Positions 41,545 through 50,084 of a stretch of DNA of 64,000 bases are shown piece by piece. Under the pieces are notes generated by a model. It worked only from the letters and a program-made list of their open reading frames with translations. It did no database searches and was not told where the DNA came from. Source of the stretch: Variovorax sp. 770b2 (GTDB lineage Bacteria > Pseudomonadota > Gammaproteobacteria > Burkholderiales > Burkholderiaceae_C); contig NZ_FOXJ01000004.1 in the NCBI RefSeq assembly GCF_900115685.1, positions 65,256 to 129,255 on the forward strand. Direction: 5' to 3'. Numbering within the stretch: the stretch's first letter is position 1; every line of letters starts with the position of its first letter. A program made the position numbers and the translations under genes.

Positions 41545-42303
41545 ATGGCCTTTCCTCTCATCACCGACCCGCATTTCTATGCGGTCGCCATCCCCGCTGT
41601 GCTGCTGCTGGGCGTGAGCAAGAGCGGCTTCGGCGCCGGCTTCGGTTCGCTCGCGGTGCCCTTGATGGCGCTCGCGGTCACCGTGCCGCAGGCGGCCGCG
41701 ATCCTCATGCCGCTGTTGCTGCTGATGGACGTGCTGGGGCTCGCCGCGTTCCGGCGCGACTTCGACCGGTCGCTGCTCAAGTTCCTGATCCCGTTCGGAT
41801 TGATCGGTACGGTGGTCGGCACGCTGCTGTTCCGCGTGCTGTCGGCGCACACGGTGGCGGGCATCGTCGGCGTGTTCACGCTGCTGTTCCTCGCGCAGCG
41901 GCTCGCGTTTCCGCCCAGGCCCGACGATCCGCTGCCCTCGCGCGGCGTGGGCGCCGCGCTCACGGTGGTGTCGGGCTTCACGAGCTTCATCGCCCATGCG
42001 GGCGGCCCGCCGATCAACGCCTACGTGATCCCGCTGCGGCTCAAGCCGGTGGTGTTCACGGCGACGATGGCGTACTTTTTCTTCGTGGTGAATCTGAGCA
42101 AGTGGATCCCCTACGCGTGGCTCGGCCTCATCGATTTCCGCACGCTGGCCACCTCGGTGGCGCTGATGCCGCTCGCACCGCTGGGCGTGTGGGTGGGCAT
42201 CCGCATTGCGAGGCGCATCGACGCGACGTGGTTCTATCGCTTCGTGTACCTCGGCATGCTGCTCACGGGCCTGAAGCTGGCCTACGACGGATTCTTCGCC
42301 TGA
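41545..42303 (+). CDS. TauE/SafE family anion permease
   Basis: A 252-residue membrane protein with about eight helices. The pattern PAVLLLGVSKSGFGAGFGSLAVPLMAL and the second repeat GFTSFIAHAGGPPINAYVIP are typical of TauE/SafE sulfite or organosulfonate exporters. Substrate unknown. It follows the dioxygenase terminator by 24 bp and so has its own promoter or depends on readthrough. The next gene is convergent, separated by dispersed repeat copy 3. Confidence 0.88.
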   Translation: MAFPLITDPHFYAVAIPAVLLLGVSKSGFGAGFGSLAVPLMALAVTVPQAAAILMPLLLLMDVLGLAAFRRDFDRSLLKFLIPFGLIGTVVGTLLFRVLSAHTVAGIVGVFTLLFLAQRLAFPPRPDDPLPSRGVGAALTVVSGFTSFIAHAGGPPINAYVIPLRLKPVVFTATMAYFFFVVNLSKWIPYAWLGLIDFRTLATSVALMPLAPLGVWVGIRIARRIDATWFYRFVYLGMLLTGLKLAYDGFFA

Positions 42304-42330
42304 GGCCGGCCGTAACGTAACCCGGCCCCT

Positions 42331-42466
42331 TCGCGAAACACCGAGGAACCGGCTTTGCCGGGCCTCAGGTGTTGCCCCCGGTAGGGGGTTGGCGAAGCGA
42401 CACGAAGTGCGCGCAGCCTGGGGGCGAGCCCACTTTTTCACGAAGTGCGCGCAGCCTGGGGGCGAG
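42331..42466. repeat. dispersed intergenic repeat, copy 3, with internal duplication
   Basis: Same orientation as copy 2: GGAACCGGCTTTGCCGGGCC, TTGCCCCCGGTAGGGGG, GGCGAAGCGACACGAAGTGC. The terminal 28 bp (42401-42428) is repeated exactly at 42439-42466, right up to the stop codon of the DUF1428 gene. Confidence 0.85.
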
Positions 42467-42826
42467 TCAGAACTCCACGATGCTCTTGAAGCCGCCGAAG
42501 ATCATCCGCTTGCCATCAAAGGGCATCGTCTTCGGGTCCATCGACGCGATGCGCGGGTCGGCCATCACCTTCGCGTTGATCGTGTCGCGGTGCTTGCGCG
42601 ACTTGTAGACGATCCACGAGAAGGCCACGGTCTCGTCGGCCTTGAGCTTCACGCTCTGCGGAAACGAGGTGAGCTTGCCGGGCTTCACGTCGTCGGCGAT
42701 GCACTCCACGTATTCGAGCGCGCCGTACTCCATCCACACCTTGCCGGCCTTGCGCGCGAGCTTGCGGTAGGCCTCGACGTTCTGGGTGGGAATGGCAACG
42801 ATGAAACCGTCTACATAGCGGGCCAT
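42467..42826 (-). CDS. DUF1428 family protein
   Basis: A 119-residue protein of the DUF1428 family (ferredoxin-like dimeric alpha-beta barrel). It begins ARYVDGFIVAIPTQNVEAYR and carries VWMEYGALEYVECIADDV and MPFDGKRMIFGGFK, all typical. No enzymatic role is established. AGGAGATC precedes the ATG at 42826. It is the last gene of the TetR-linked minus-strand run starting near 45872. Confidence 0.88.
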   Translation of the reverse strand: MARYVDGFIVAIPTQNVEAYRKLARKAGKVWMEYGALEYVECIADDVKPGKLTSFPQSVKLKADETVAFSWIVYKSRKHRDTINAKVMADPRIASMDPKTMPFDGKRMIFGGFKSIVEF

Positions 42827-42899
42827 GGGAGATCTCCTGAATGAAAGATAGAACCGTTGAAGGAAAAACAGCGGCGGCTGCATGGCGTCGTTCTTGTCG

Positions 42900-44369
42900 T
42901 CACGACGCCGATTCGCCTGCCGCCCCGCGGGGTGCCGCCTCTTCGTTGTTCTGCATTTGCGCCGGCGGTGCGGTGCGAAGCAGCAAGACCCCGATCAAAC
43001 CCGCCAGTGCCGCGAACACGGCGCCCACGAGAAATGCCAGGTTGTAGCCACCGTTGAGCGCGAGCGGCATCTGCGCGCCGGCCGCTTCCATCCCGCTGGT
43101 GCGCGCCGCCGCCGCGCTGGCCAGCACGGCCAACCCGAGTGCGCCGCCCATCATGAAAGCGGTGTTGACCACGCCCGAAGCGAGGCCCGAATCGGCCGGA
43201 TCGACTTCGCTCATCGCCGCCAGCAGCACCGGGTTGAACGCCATGCCTGCGCCCAGGCCGAGCAGCATCATCCCGGGCAGCACGTCGACCACGAAGTTGC
43301 CGTTGACCGGTGCGCGCGCGAACAGCGCCAGGCCGATGGCCGCAAGCCAGAGCCCGGCTGCCAGCGGCTTGCGGATGCCGAAGCGCATCACCAGCCGGGC
43401 CGAGAGGCCGAGCGAGAACACCGCCATGATGATGTTGGCCGGCAGGAAGGCCAAGCCGATCTGCATCGGCGTGTAGTTCAGCACCAGCTGCATGTAGAGC
43501 GCGGAGATGAAGAACCACGCGAACATCGCCGCCGCCCACAGCACGCCCACCACGTTGGCCACCGCCACGCTGCGCAGGCGAAAGAGGCCCAGAGGCATCA
43601 GCGGATGCTGCACGCGCGCCTCGATGGCGATGAATGCCGCCAGCAGCACCACGGCCGCGCCGAGCAGGCCCAGCGTCTGCGTGGAACCCCAGCCGGCTTC
43701 GTTGCCGTTGACCACGCCGTACACCGCGAGCATGAGCGACAGCGTGACGGTGACCGCGCCGGCGACGTCGAGCTTTTCGCCGTGCGCCTGGCCGCGCGCG
43801 TTGGGCAGCAGCGCCACGCAGAGCGCGTACACCGCCACGCCGATCGGAAGGTTGACCAGGAAGATCCAGTGCCAGCTCAGCGAGCTCGTGAGCAGCCCGC
43901 CCAGCAGCACGCCGATGCTGCCGCCGCCGGCGCACACGAAGCCGTAGACGCCCATCGCCTTGGCGCGGTCGGCCGGTTCGGTAAAGAGATTCATGATCAG
44001 TGAAAGCGACACCGCCGAGACCACCGCGCCGCCCAGCCCCTGCACCGCACGCGCGGCGATCAGCACGCCCTGCGAATGGGCGATGCCGCAGGCCAGCGAG
44101 GCGACGGTGAAGAGCACGAGGCCGATCAAAAAGAGCCTGCGGTGGCCGTACAGGTCGCCCAGCCGCCCCCCCAGCAGCAGGAAGCCGCCGAAGGTCAGCA
44201 TGTAGGCATTCACCACCCACACGAGCGAGGTCTCGGTGAAGCCGAGGTCGGTGCGGATCGAGGGCAATGCCACGTTCACGATCGTGGTGTCGAGCACGAT
44301 CATCAATACGCCCAGGCAGAGCACCATCAAGGCGAGCCAGCGCTTGCGGTTGTCGAGTGTTTCGGTCAT
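42900..44369 (-). CDS. DHA2 family MFS drug efflux transporter
   Basis: A 489-residue, 14-helix major facilitator protein of the EmrB/QacA type. Diagnostic motifs: LDTTIVNVALPSI in helix 1, GGRLGDLYGHRRLF in loop 2-3 and GFVCAGGGSIGVLLGGLL (motif C of antiporters). The polar tail (QMQNNEEAAPRGAAGESAS) is cytoplasmic. Probably exports toxic organic compounds by H+ antiport. It lies downstream of VOC and SRPBCC genes and is likely controlled by the TetR regulator at 46011. Confidence 0.9.
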   Translation of the reverse strand: MTETLDNRKRWLALMVLCLGVLMIVLDTTIVNVALPSIRTDLGFTETSLVWVVNAYMLTFGGFLLLGGRLGDLYGHRRLFLIGLVLFTVASLACGIAHSQGVLIAARAVQGLGGAVVSAVSLSLIMNLFTEPADRAKAMGVYGFVCAGGGSIGVLLGGLLTSSLSWHWIFLVNLPIGVAVYALCVALLPNARGQAHGEKLDVAGAVTVTLSLMLAVYGVVNGNEAGWGSTQTLGLLGAAVVLLAAFIAIEARVQHPLMPLGLFRLRSVAVANVVGVLWAAAMFAWFFISALYMQLVLNYTPMQIGLAFLPANIIMAVFSLGLSARLVMRFGIRKPLAAGLWLAAIGLALFARAPVNGNFVVDVLPGMMLLGLGAGMAFNPVLLAAMSEVDPADSGLASGVVNTAFMMGGALGLAVLASAAAARTSGMEAAGAQMPLALNGGYNLAFLVGAVFAALAGLIGVLLLRTAPPAQMQNNEEAAPRGAAGESAS

Positions 44370-44415
44370 GGAGTGGATTCCTGAAAAGGTCGCCGATGCG
44401 GCGTTCCTTGTTTTT

Positions 44416-44835
44416 TTAGACCAGCGGCTTGCCGCCGTTGATGAGCCAGGGGGTGCCGAAGCGGTCGGTCACCATGCCGAAGGCTTCGACCCAGAAGGTC
44501 TTCTCGAAGGGCATGGAAACGGTGCCGCCCTCCGCGAAGGCATCGAACACGCGGCGCGCTTCGGCGACGGTCTCCAGGGTCAGCGCAACGCCGAAGCCCT
44601 TCATGCCTTCATAAGGCTGGCCGGGCATGGTGTCGGAAGCCATGAGCATGCCTTCGCCGTAGGCCAGCGAGGCATGCATGATCCGCTTCTTGAACTCGGG
44701 CGGCATCTGCTCGGTGTCGGGCGCTTCGCCGATGGTCATCATCATCTGCATGGTGCCGCCGAGGGTCTTTTCGTAGAAGCGCATGGCTTCTTGTGCGTTG
44801 CCGTCGAAGGTGAGGTAGGCGTGGATGGGAGACAT
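44416..44835 (-). CDS. VOC family (PhnB-like) protein
   Basis: A 139-residue PhnB-like member of the vicinal oxygen chelate superfamily. It begins PIHAYLTFDGNAQEAMRFYE and ends DRFGTPWLINGGKP, as in the 3-demethylubiquinone-9 methyltransferase-like subfamily. No catalytic role is established; these proteins often occur in pairs, and a distant homologue is encoded at 45438. It lies between the MFS and SRPBCC genes in one minus-strand run. Confidence 0.9.
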   Translation of the reverse strand: MSPIHAYLTFDGNAQEAMRFYEKTLGGTMQMMMTIGEAPDTEQMPPEFKKRIMHASLAYGEGMLMASDTMPGQPYEGMKGFGVALTLETVAEARRVFDAFAEGGTVSMPFEKTFWVEAFGMVTDRFGTPWLINGGKPLV

Positions 44836-44865
44836 GGTGGTTTCCTTTGGGATGCTTTGAGGTGG

Positions 44866-45393
44866 TTACTTTTCGGTGGCCGTCTTGAGGTTGGCAAGAC
44901 CCGTTTCGAAGTCCTTGCCGATCATCTGGTCCATGTTGAAGAAGATGCCCATGAGCTTGGCGATGTAGGGGCTTGGGCCGGACATGGCCCAGGTGACCTG
45001 GGTGGCGTCGCCCTGGGGCTGCAGCGTGAAATCGGCCATGTTGTGACCTTCGAAGGGCTTGATGAAATCCAGCTTGATCGCGACCTTCGAGGAAGGCGAC
45101 GACTGCGCGATTTCCATCTTGCCCGCGCCCGCCTTGTCGTTGCCTTCCCAGGCGTAGGTCGCGCCCTGGCCGGCCGGCGCACCGCCGAAGCTGCGCTTCA
45201 TGCCCGGATCCAGCTTCTCGTAGGGCGACCACTCGCCCCAGCGGTGGAAGTCGTTGATCAGCGGAAAGATCTTCTCGGCCGGTGCCGCGATGTGCGCGGT
45301 GCGCTCCACGCGGAAGGTGTCGGGCCGGGTGGCCGCGTAGACGAGCACGATCGCGATCAGCGCGAGGATGACGAGGACGATTTTCTTGAGCAT
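44866..45393 (-). CDS. SRPBCC (polyketide cyclase-like) family protein
   Basis: A 175-residue membrane-anchored START/Bet v 1-like protein. Residues 3-22 form one transmembrane helix (IVLVILALIAIVLVYAATRP). The rest is the lipid/ligand-binding fold with RTAHIAAPAEKIFPLINDFH and RWGEWSPYEKLDP, characteristic of the polyketide-cyclase group. Ligand unknown. It sits between two VOC genes, a frequent arrangement. Confidence 0.88.
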   Translation of the reverse strand: MLKKIVLVILALIAIVLVYAATRPDTFRVERTAHIAAPAEKIFPLINDFHRWGEWSPYEKLDPGMKRSFGGAPAGQGATYAWEGNDKAGAGKMEIAQSSPSSKVAIKLDFIKPFEGHNMADFTLQPQGDATQVTWAMSGPSPYIAKLMGIFFNMDQMIGKDFETGLANLKTATEK

Positions 45394-45437
45394 GAAGGGA
45401 CTCCTGGGGCAGGGGCAGGGCAGGTGGGTGTTGTGGC

Positions 45438-45872
45438 TTACTGGCCGGTGTGGACCACCAGCAGCCAGCCCACGCCGAAGCGGTCGGTGAGCATGCCGAA
45501 GCTGGAGGTGAAGAAGGTGGGCATCAGCGGCTGCATCACCTGGCCGCCATCGGCCAGCGCGTCGAACCACTTGCGGGCGTCGGCGTCGGTGGAGGCGGCG
45601 ATCGACAGCATGATCCCCTTGAATTCCGCCTGGCCCGAGCAGCGGCCGTCGGAGAACATGAGCTCGGTTTCGCCGACGCGGACGACCGAGTGCATCACCT
45701 TCTCGGGGCTGGGCATGGCGCCGGCGCAGCCGTCGCCTTTTTCCATGCCGGCATCGGCGGGCGCGTCGCTGTAGCGCATGAGCTGCACGACTTCGGCGCC
45801 GAGCGCCTTCTTGTAGAAAGCGATCGCTTCGTCGCAACGGCCTTCGAAGGACAGGTAAGACTGGACTTTCAT
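45438..45872 (-). CDS. VOC family (PhnB-like) protein
   Basis: A 144-residue VOC protein of the PhnB-like group. Motifs YLSFEGRCDEAIAFYKKALG and SFGMLTDRFGVGWLL parallel the gene at 44416, and the two are probably ancient duplicates. It is the first gene of the minus-strand run and lies 138 bp from the divergent TetR gene at 46011. Confidence 0.9.
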   Translation of the reverse strand: MKVQSYLSFEGRCDEAIAFYKKALGAEVVQLMRYSDAPADAGMEKGDGCAGAMPSPEKVMHSVVRVGETELMFSDGRCSGQAEFKGIMLSIAASTDADARKWFDALADGGQVMQPLMPTFFTSSFGMLTDRFGVGWLLVVHTGQ

Positions 45873-45949
45873 GGCAATTCCTTTTCGCTGTAGAGGTTTC
45901 GAGGTTTCAACGATGCGCAGCGGCTTCTGCGCGAATACGATGGGATTAC

Positions 45950-45998
45950 TTTGTGTACACCGTCCACAAAGAATAGCAGGGATAATGGACAGTGTCCA
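45950..45998. promoter_or_regulatory. tandem palindromic operators
   Basis: Two inverted repeats stand between the divergent VOC and TetR genes: TTTGTG-N9-CACAAA (45950-45970) and TGGACA-G-TGTCCA (45986-45998). They overlap in style, sharing a GTCCACA element, and are the likely binding sites of the TetR regulator at 46011. Confidence 0.7.
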
Positions 45999-46010
45999 CA
46001 TGGAATTGCA

Positions 46011-46664
46011 ATGAAGCTCAACAACGTCCCCGAAAGCCTGCCGCCCGCCCGCAGCACCTACCGCCACGGCGACCTGCGCCGTGCGCTGCTGGAGGCGGGC
46101 ATCGAACTGGCGCGCGACGGCGGCCCGGACGCGGTGGTGCTGCGCGAGGCCACGCGGCGCGCGGGCGTGGTGCCCAATGCGGCCTACCGGCACTTCGCCA
46201 GCCGCCAGGAGCTGTTGCTGGCGGTGCGCGGCGCGGCGCTCTCGGCCGCGGCCAAGGCGATGGAAAGCGAACTGGCCGTGCTGCACTTCGACCAGCCGCC
46301 GGCCGATTTCGCCCGCGCGCAGGTGCGCGCCATCGGCACGGCCTACCTGCGGTTCGCACAGGCCGAGCCGGGGCTGTTCCGCACGGCCTTCGTGATAACC
46401 GAGGAGGGCGAGGGCGAAGTGGGCCCCGCGGCCGCAGGGGCGAGCGGCATGGGCCCGTTCCAGCTGCTGGGCGCGGCGATCGACCGGCTGGTGGACGCCG
46501 GCGTGCTCGATGCGGCGCGGCGCCCGAATGCCGAATACCTCGCGTGGTCGGCGGTGCACGGGCTTGCGCTGCTGATCATCCACGGGCCGCTGCGCGCGCT
46601 CGATGCGCAGACCACGCATGCGCTGGGGCAGCGCCTGATCGACATGGTGGAGCGCGGCCTCTAG
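46011..46664 (+). CDS. TetR family transcriptional regulator (WHG-type C-domain)
   Basis: A 217-residue TetR-type regulator. The helix-turn-helix lies at about residues 15-60: LRRALLEAGIELARDGG, then VVPNAAYRHFASRQELLLAV. The C-terminal half contains YLAWSAVHGLALLIIHGPL, the W-x-x-x-H-G pattern of WHG-domain regulators. The start at 46011 leaves the operators upstream intact. It most likely represses the VOC-SRPBCC-VOC-MFS-DUF1428 run. Confidence 0.88.
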   Translation: MKLNNVPESLPPARSTYRHGDLRRALLEAGIELARDGGPDAVVLREATRRAGVVPNAAYRHFASRQELLLAVRGAALSAAAKAMESELAVLHFDQPPADFARAQVRAIGTAYLRFAQAEPGLFRTAFVITEEGEGEVGPAAAGASGMGPFQLLGAAIDRLVDAGVLDAARRPNAEYLAWSAVHGLALLIIHGPLRALDAQTTHALGQRLIDMVERGL

Positions 46665-46706
46665 CGGCCGCCCGCGATTTTCAAGTCACGCCGAATTCAG
46701 AGAAAA

Positions 46707-46766
46707 CCGTTCGCGCTGAGCTTGTCGAAGCGCCGCGCAAGGCTTCGACAGGCTCAGCCCGAACGG
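46707..46766. repeat. 60-bp inverted repeat element
   Basis: Near-perfect inverted repeat with 25-bp arms (46707-46731 and 46742-46766) around GCTGAGCTTGTCGAAG and CTTCGACAGGCTCAGC. It lies between the convergent TetR and MarR genes. Elements with this CTTGTCGAAG/CTTCGACAGG core are common dispersed palindromes in proteobacteria. It may act as a bidirectional terminator. Confidence 0.85.
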
Positions 46767-46774
46767 CTCTCCGA

Positions 46775-47266
46775 TCAGAGGTAGATCTTCTGCAGCAGCT
46801 TGATCAGCGTCTCGCGCTCGCGCACCGAGAGCTTGGCGCTGGCATCGGCTTCCAGCTGCACCACGGCCTGCTCGGCTTCGCGCACCAGCGCTTCCCCGTC
46901 GGACGTGAGGTGCAGGCCGACCGCGCGGCCGTCGTGCGGATGCGGCCGGCGTTCGATCAGCCCCCGGCTGTCCAGCGTGGCCACCAGGCTCACGAGGTTC
47001 GGCGGCAGGATGTCCAGCGTCGTGCACAGCTGCCGCGAGGTGGCGCCCGGGTTGTGCGCCAGCAGCGAGAGCACCGAGAAATCGATCTGCTTGAGCCCGT
47101 AGGGCGCCATGCGTTCCGCGAAGAAACCGCTGACGATGAGCCAGGCGCGGCGGGCGTTGTAGCCGACCAGGGTTTCGAGCACGCGGGCATCGAGCCGGTC
47201 CGAACGGCTCGATGCGGAGGCAGCGGGCTCGTTCTTCGTGGAGGTTTTTTTCGCGGGAGCAGGCAT
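46775..47266 (-). CDS. MarR family regulator of the hydroxycinnamate cluster
   Basis: A 163-residue MarR-type regulator with a disordered Lys/Ser-rich N-terminus. The winged helix includes QIDFSVLSLLAHNPG, TSRQLCTTLDILPPNLVSLV and the wing RPHPHDGRAVGLHLTSDG. It lies 37 bp after the acyl-CoA dehydrogenase gene at the end of the hydroxycinnamate run. Regulators of ferulate/p-coumarate genes are commonly MarR-type and respond to hydroxycinnamoyl-CoA; that role is inferred from position. Confidence 0.87.
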   Translation of the reverse strand: MPAPAKKTSTKNEPAASASSRSDRLDARVLETLVGYNARRAWLIVSGFFAERMAPYGLKQIDFSVLSLLAHNPGATSRQLCTTLDILPPNLVSLVATLDSRGLIERRPHPHDGRAVGLHLTSDGEALVREAEQAVVQLEADASAKLSVRERETLIKLLQKIYL

Positions 47267-47303
47267 GGCCCCGAGCGTAACCGGCCGTGGCGGCGCCGGG
47301 AAT

Positions 47304-49058
47304 CTACCGCGCGACACCTTCGGCGGCGGCGTGCGAAAGGGCCAGGCCTTCGCAAGCGCGCTTGACGATGCCCAGGCGCATCTCGAATTCGGGCAGCACC
47401 CAGCGGCGGAACGCGGCCGCCGCGCGCACGCGTTCGGTCGAGGCGCCGCCCGCCGTGGCCTCGATGCGCGCCCAGGCCCACGCCATCATCGTGAGCATCA
47501 CCACCCGCAGGTAGTCGTCGGCCACCTCGTACGGCAGCACGGGGTCGGCGTGCGCGGACATCGCGATGGTGGTGCCCAGGTAGCGCAGCTGCGCGAGCCG
47601 GCGCTGCACGTCGGCATCGGCCTCGCGCGACGCATCGAGCGTGTCGCGCAGTTCGAGCAGCACGGCCGACATGGCCGCGCCGCCGTCGGGCAGCACCTTG
47701 CGCACCAGCAGGTCGATGGCCTGGATCTCGTTGGTGCCCTCGTAGATCATCGTCACGCGCGCGTCGCGCACCACTTGCTCGATGCCCCATTCGCGCACGT
47801 AGCCGTGGCCGCCGAACACCTGCAGGCATTCGCTCGCGCCATGGAAGGCCTGGTGCGTGCAGGCCGCCTTGAGCACGGGCGTGACCAGCGAGCACCAGCG
47901 TTGCGCGCGCTCGCGGGCCTTGGGGTCGGCGTCGTGGGCGGCCACGTCGAGCATCAGCGCGCTGCGATACGCCAGCGTGCGCGCGCCGTCGATCCAGGCG
48001 CGCTGGGTGTCCAGGATGCGGCGGATGGCGGGGTGCTCGGCGATCAGGTCGGCCGCTTCGTTGCCGCGGCTTGCGGGCGCGGCGCCGGGGGCGCGCATCT
48101 GGCGGCGCTCGGCCGCGTAGGCGTCGGCCTTCTGCCATGCGGCGTCGAGCAGGCCGATGCCTTGCAGCGCCACATGCAGGCGCGCCGAATTCATCATCAC
48201 GAACATCGCGGCCAAGCCGCGGCCCGCCTCGCCAACCAGCCACCCGGTGGCGTCGTCGAAGCGCATCGAGCAGGTGGGGCTGCCGTGCAGGCCCATCTTT
48301 TCCTCGATGCGCTCGCAGTGCACCGCGTTGCGCGCGCCATCGGGCAGCAGCTTGGGCACGAGCACGAGCGACAGGCCCTTCGGCCCGGCCGGCGCATCGG
48401 GCAGCCGGCACAGCACGAGATGCACGATGTTTGGCGTCAGGTCGTGCTCGCCGCCCGAGATGAAGATCTTGCTGCCGCTCACGCGCAAGCTGCCGTCGGC
48501 CTGGGGCACCGCACGCGTGCGCACCTGGCCGAGATCGCTGCCCGCGTGCGCTTCGGTGAGGCACATCGTGGCGAGCCATTCGCCGGTCGCGATCTTCTGC
48601 AGGTAGCGGCTCCTGAGTTCCTCGCTGCCGTGGTGCTTGAGGCAGGCGTAGGCACCGTGCAGCAGGCCGGGCGCCATCGTGAGGCCGTGGTTCGCCGCGC
48701 TGAGCCATTCGTAGAGCACGGCTTCGAGCACCGACGGCAGGCCCTGGCCACCGTCTTCGGTCGCGGCGGAAAGCGCGGGCCAGCCGCCGTCGATGAACGC
48801 TTGATACGCCTCGCGAAATCCCGGCGGCGAGATGACTTGGCCCTTGTCGAAGCGGCAGCCGACTTCATCGCCTTCGCGATTGATCGGCGCCACCACTTCG
48901 CCGACGAAGCGCGCGGCCTCCTCGAGCACCTGCGATTGCAGCGCCTCGTCGACCTCGGCGAAAGGCGCGAGCGCCTGCAGCCGCGCAGGCGCATCGAGCA
49001 CCACGTTCAGGAGAAAGCGGACGTCTTCGGGGCGGGGGCCGTAATCCATCGATGGCAT
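47304..49058 (-). CDS. acyl-CoA dehydrogenase
   Basis: A 584-residue acyl-CoA dehydrogenase of the long form with a C-terminal extension. Motifs: CLTEAHAGSDLG and SGSKIFISGGEHDL for FAD and substrate contacts, and QVFGGHGYVREWGIEQVVRD with MIYEGTNEIQAIDL near residue 430-460, the signature containing the catalytic-base region. Substrate is not known; the neighbours suggest an aromatic propanoyl-CoA such as dihydroferuloyl-CoA. The ATG at 49058 overlaps the previous stop (TGATG), implying translational coupling. Confidence 0.9.
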   Translation of the reverse strand: MPSMDYGPRPEDVRFLLNVVLDAPARLQALAPFAEVDEALQSQVLEEAARFVGEVVAPINREGDEVGCRFDKGQVISPPGFREAYQAFIDGGWPALSAATEDGGQGLPSVLEAVLYEWLSAANHGLTMAPGLLHGAYACLKHHGSEELRSRYLQKIATGEWLATMCLTEAHAGSDLGQVRTRAVPQADGSLRVSGSKIFISGGEHDLTPNIVHLVLCRLPDAPAGPKGLSLVLVPKLLPDGARNAVHCERIEEKMGLHGSPTCSMRFDDATGWLVGEAGRGLAAMFVMMNSARLHVALQGIGLLDAAWQKADAYAAERRQMRAPGAAPASRGNEAADLIAEHPAIRRILDTQRAWIDGARTLAYRSALMLDVAAHDADPKARERAQRWCSLVTPVLKAACTHQAFHGASECLQVFGGHGYVREWGIEQVVRDARVTMIYEGTNEIQAIDLLVRKVLPDGGAAMSAVLLELRDTLDASREADADVQRRLAQLRYLGTTIAMSAHADPVLPYEVADDYLRVVMLTMMAWAWARIEATAGGASTERVRAAAAFRRWVLPEFEMRLGIVKRACEGLALSHAAAEGVAR

Positions 49059-50050
49059 CAGGACTCGGCGGTGAAGCCGATCTTCTTGACCAGCGGACCC
49101 CAGCGCTCGTACTCGGACTGCAACGACTTCTTCATCTCCTCGGGCGAGGAGCCATGGGCGAGCAGCCCGACCGACAGCAGGCCATCGGCCACGGCCTTGT
49201 CCTTGAGCGCGGCCTGGATCGCGGCGTTCGCGGCGCTGATGACGGGGGCGGGCGTTTTCGCCGGCGCGAAGAAGCCGAACCATTCGTCGGCCACGATCTC
49301 CGGAAAGCCCTGTTCGGTGAAGGTCGGCACGTCGGGCAGGTAGGCCGGACGCTGCGCCCCCGAGGTGGCGAGCACGCGCAGCTTGCCGGCCTTGGCGAAC
49401 GGCAGGCAGTCGCCCGCAGGCGTCATGCACGAGGCGATCTGGCCGCCCACCACGTCGTTGATGCCGGGCAGCGAGCCGCGATAGGGCACGTGGCGCAGGT
49501 CGGCGCCGGAACTCAGGCCCAGCAGCGCGCCCAGGAAGTGCGGCGTGGAGCCCGCGCCCGGCGAGCCGTAGCTGGCCTGGCCGGGGTTGGCCTTGGCCCA
49601 GGCGATGTAGTCCTTCAGCGTCTTCACGCTGGCCGGCACCATCGGGCCGACGGCCAGGCCGTGCGTCATCACGGCGCCGATGGAGATGGGGGCGAAGTCC
49701 GGAATGGCGTAGGCCAGCTTGGTGTAGATGTGCGGATAGATCGACAGCGCCGAGGCCTGCGCGAGGCACAGCACCGAGCCGTCGGCCGGCGAGGTCTTGA
49801 GCGTGTCGAGCGCGATGCGCCCGCCCGCGCCGGGCTTGTTTTCGACCACCGGGTTCGTCTTGGTGAAGGGCGTGTCGCCCACCTTGTCGGCCACGCGGCG
49901 CGCCACGCTGTCGCCCGCGCTGCCGGCCGGGAAGCCGTAGTAGATCTTCACCTGCTGCTGCACCAGCTGGGCGAGCGCGGCGAGAGGGTGCAGAGCACCG
50001 ATGGCGGCGGTGCCGCCGAGCATGTTCACGAACTGGCGTCGGGTGGTCAT
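49058..50050 (-). CDS. tripartite tricarboxylate transporter (Bug) substrate-binding protein
   Basis: A 330-residue periplasmic receptor of the Bug family. The N-terminus TTRRQFVNMLGGTAAIGAL is a Tat-like signal peptide. The mature part shows KIYYGFPAGSAGDSVARRV, VVENKPGAGGRIALDTL and GSPGAGSTPHFLGALLG. It lies within the hydroxycinnamate operon and presumably binds the aromatic acid in the periplasm. No linked TctAB permease. Confidence 0.9.
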   Translation of the reverse strand: MTTRRQFVNMLGGTAAIGALHPLAALAQLVQQQVKIYYGFPAGSAGDSVARRVADKVGDTPFTKTNPVVENKPGAGGRIALDTLKTSPADGSVLCLAQASALSIYPHIYTKLAYAIPDFAPISIGAVMTHGLAVGPMVPASVKTLKDYIAWAKANPGQASYGSPGAGSTPHFLGALLGLSSGADLRHVPYRGSLPGINDVVGGQIASCMTPAGDCLPFAKAGKLRVLATSGAQRPAYLPDVPTFTEQGFPEIVADEWFGFFAPAKTPAPVISAANAAIQAALKDKAVADGLLSVGLLAHGSSPEEMKKSLQSEYERWGPLVKKIGFTAES

Positions 50051-50084
50051 GGTCTTGTCTCCTGGTTGGTTGCTGGGGCTGGAA

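Noticed and set aside
41577..42441. Minus-strand frames opposite the TauE/SafE permease
   Set aside because: Antisense shadows without domains; the plus-strand gene has transmembrane segments and family motifs.
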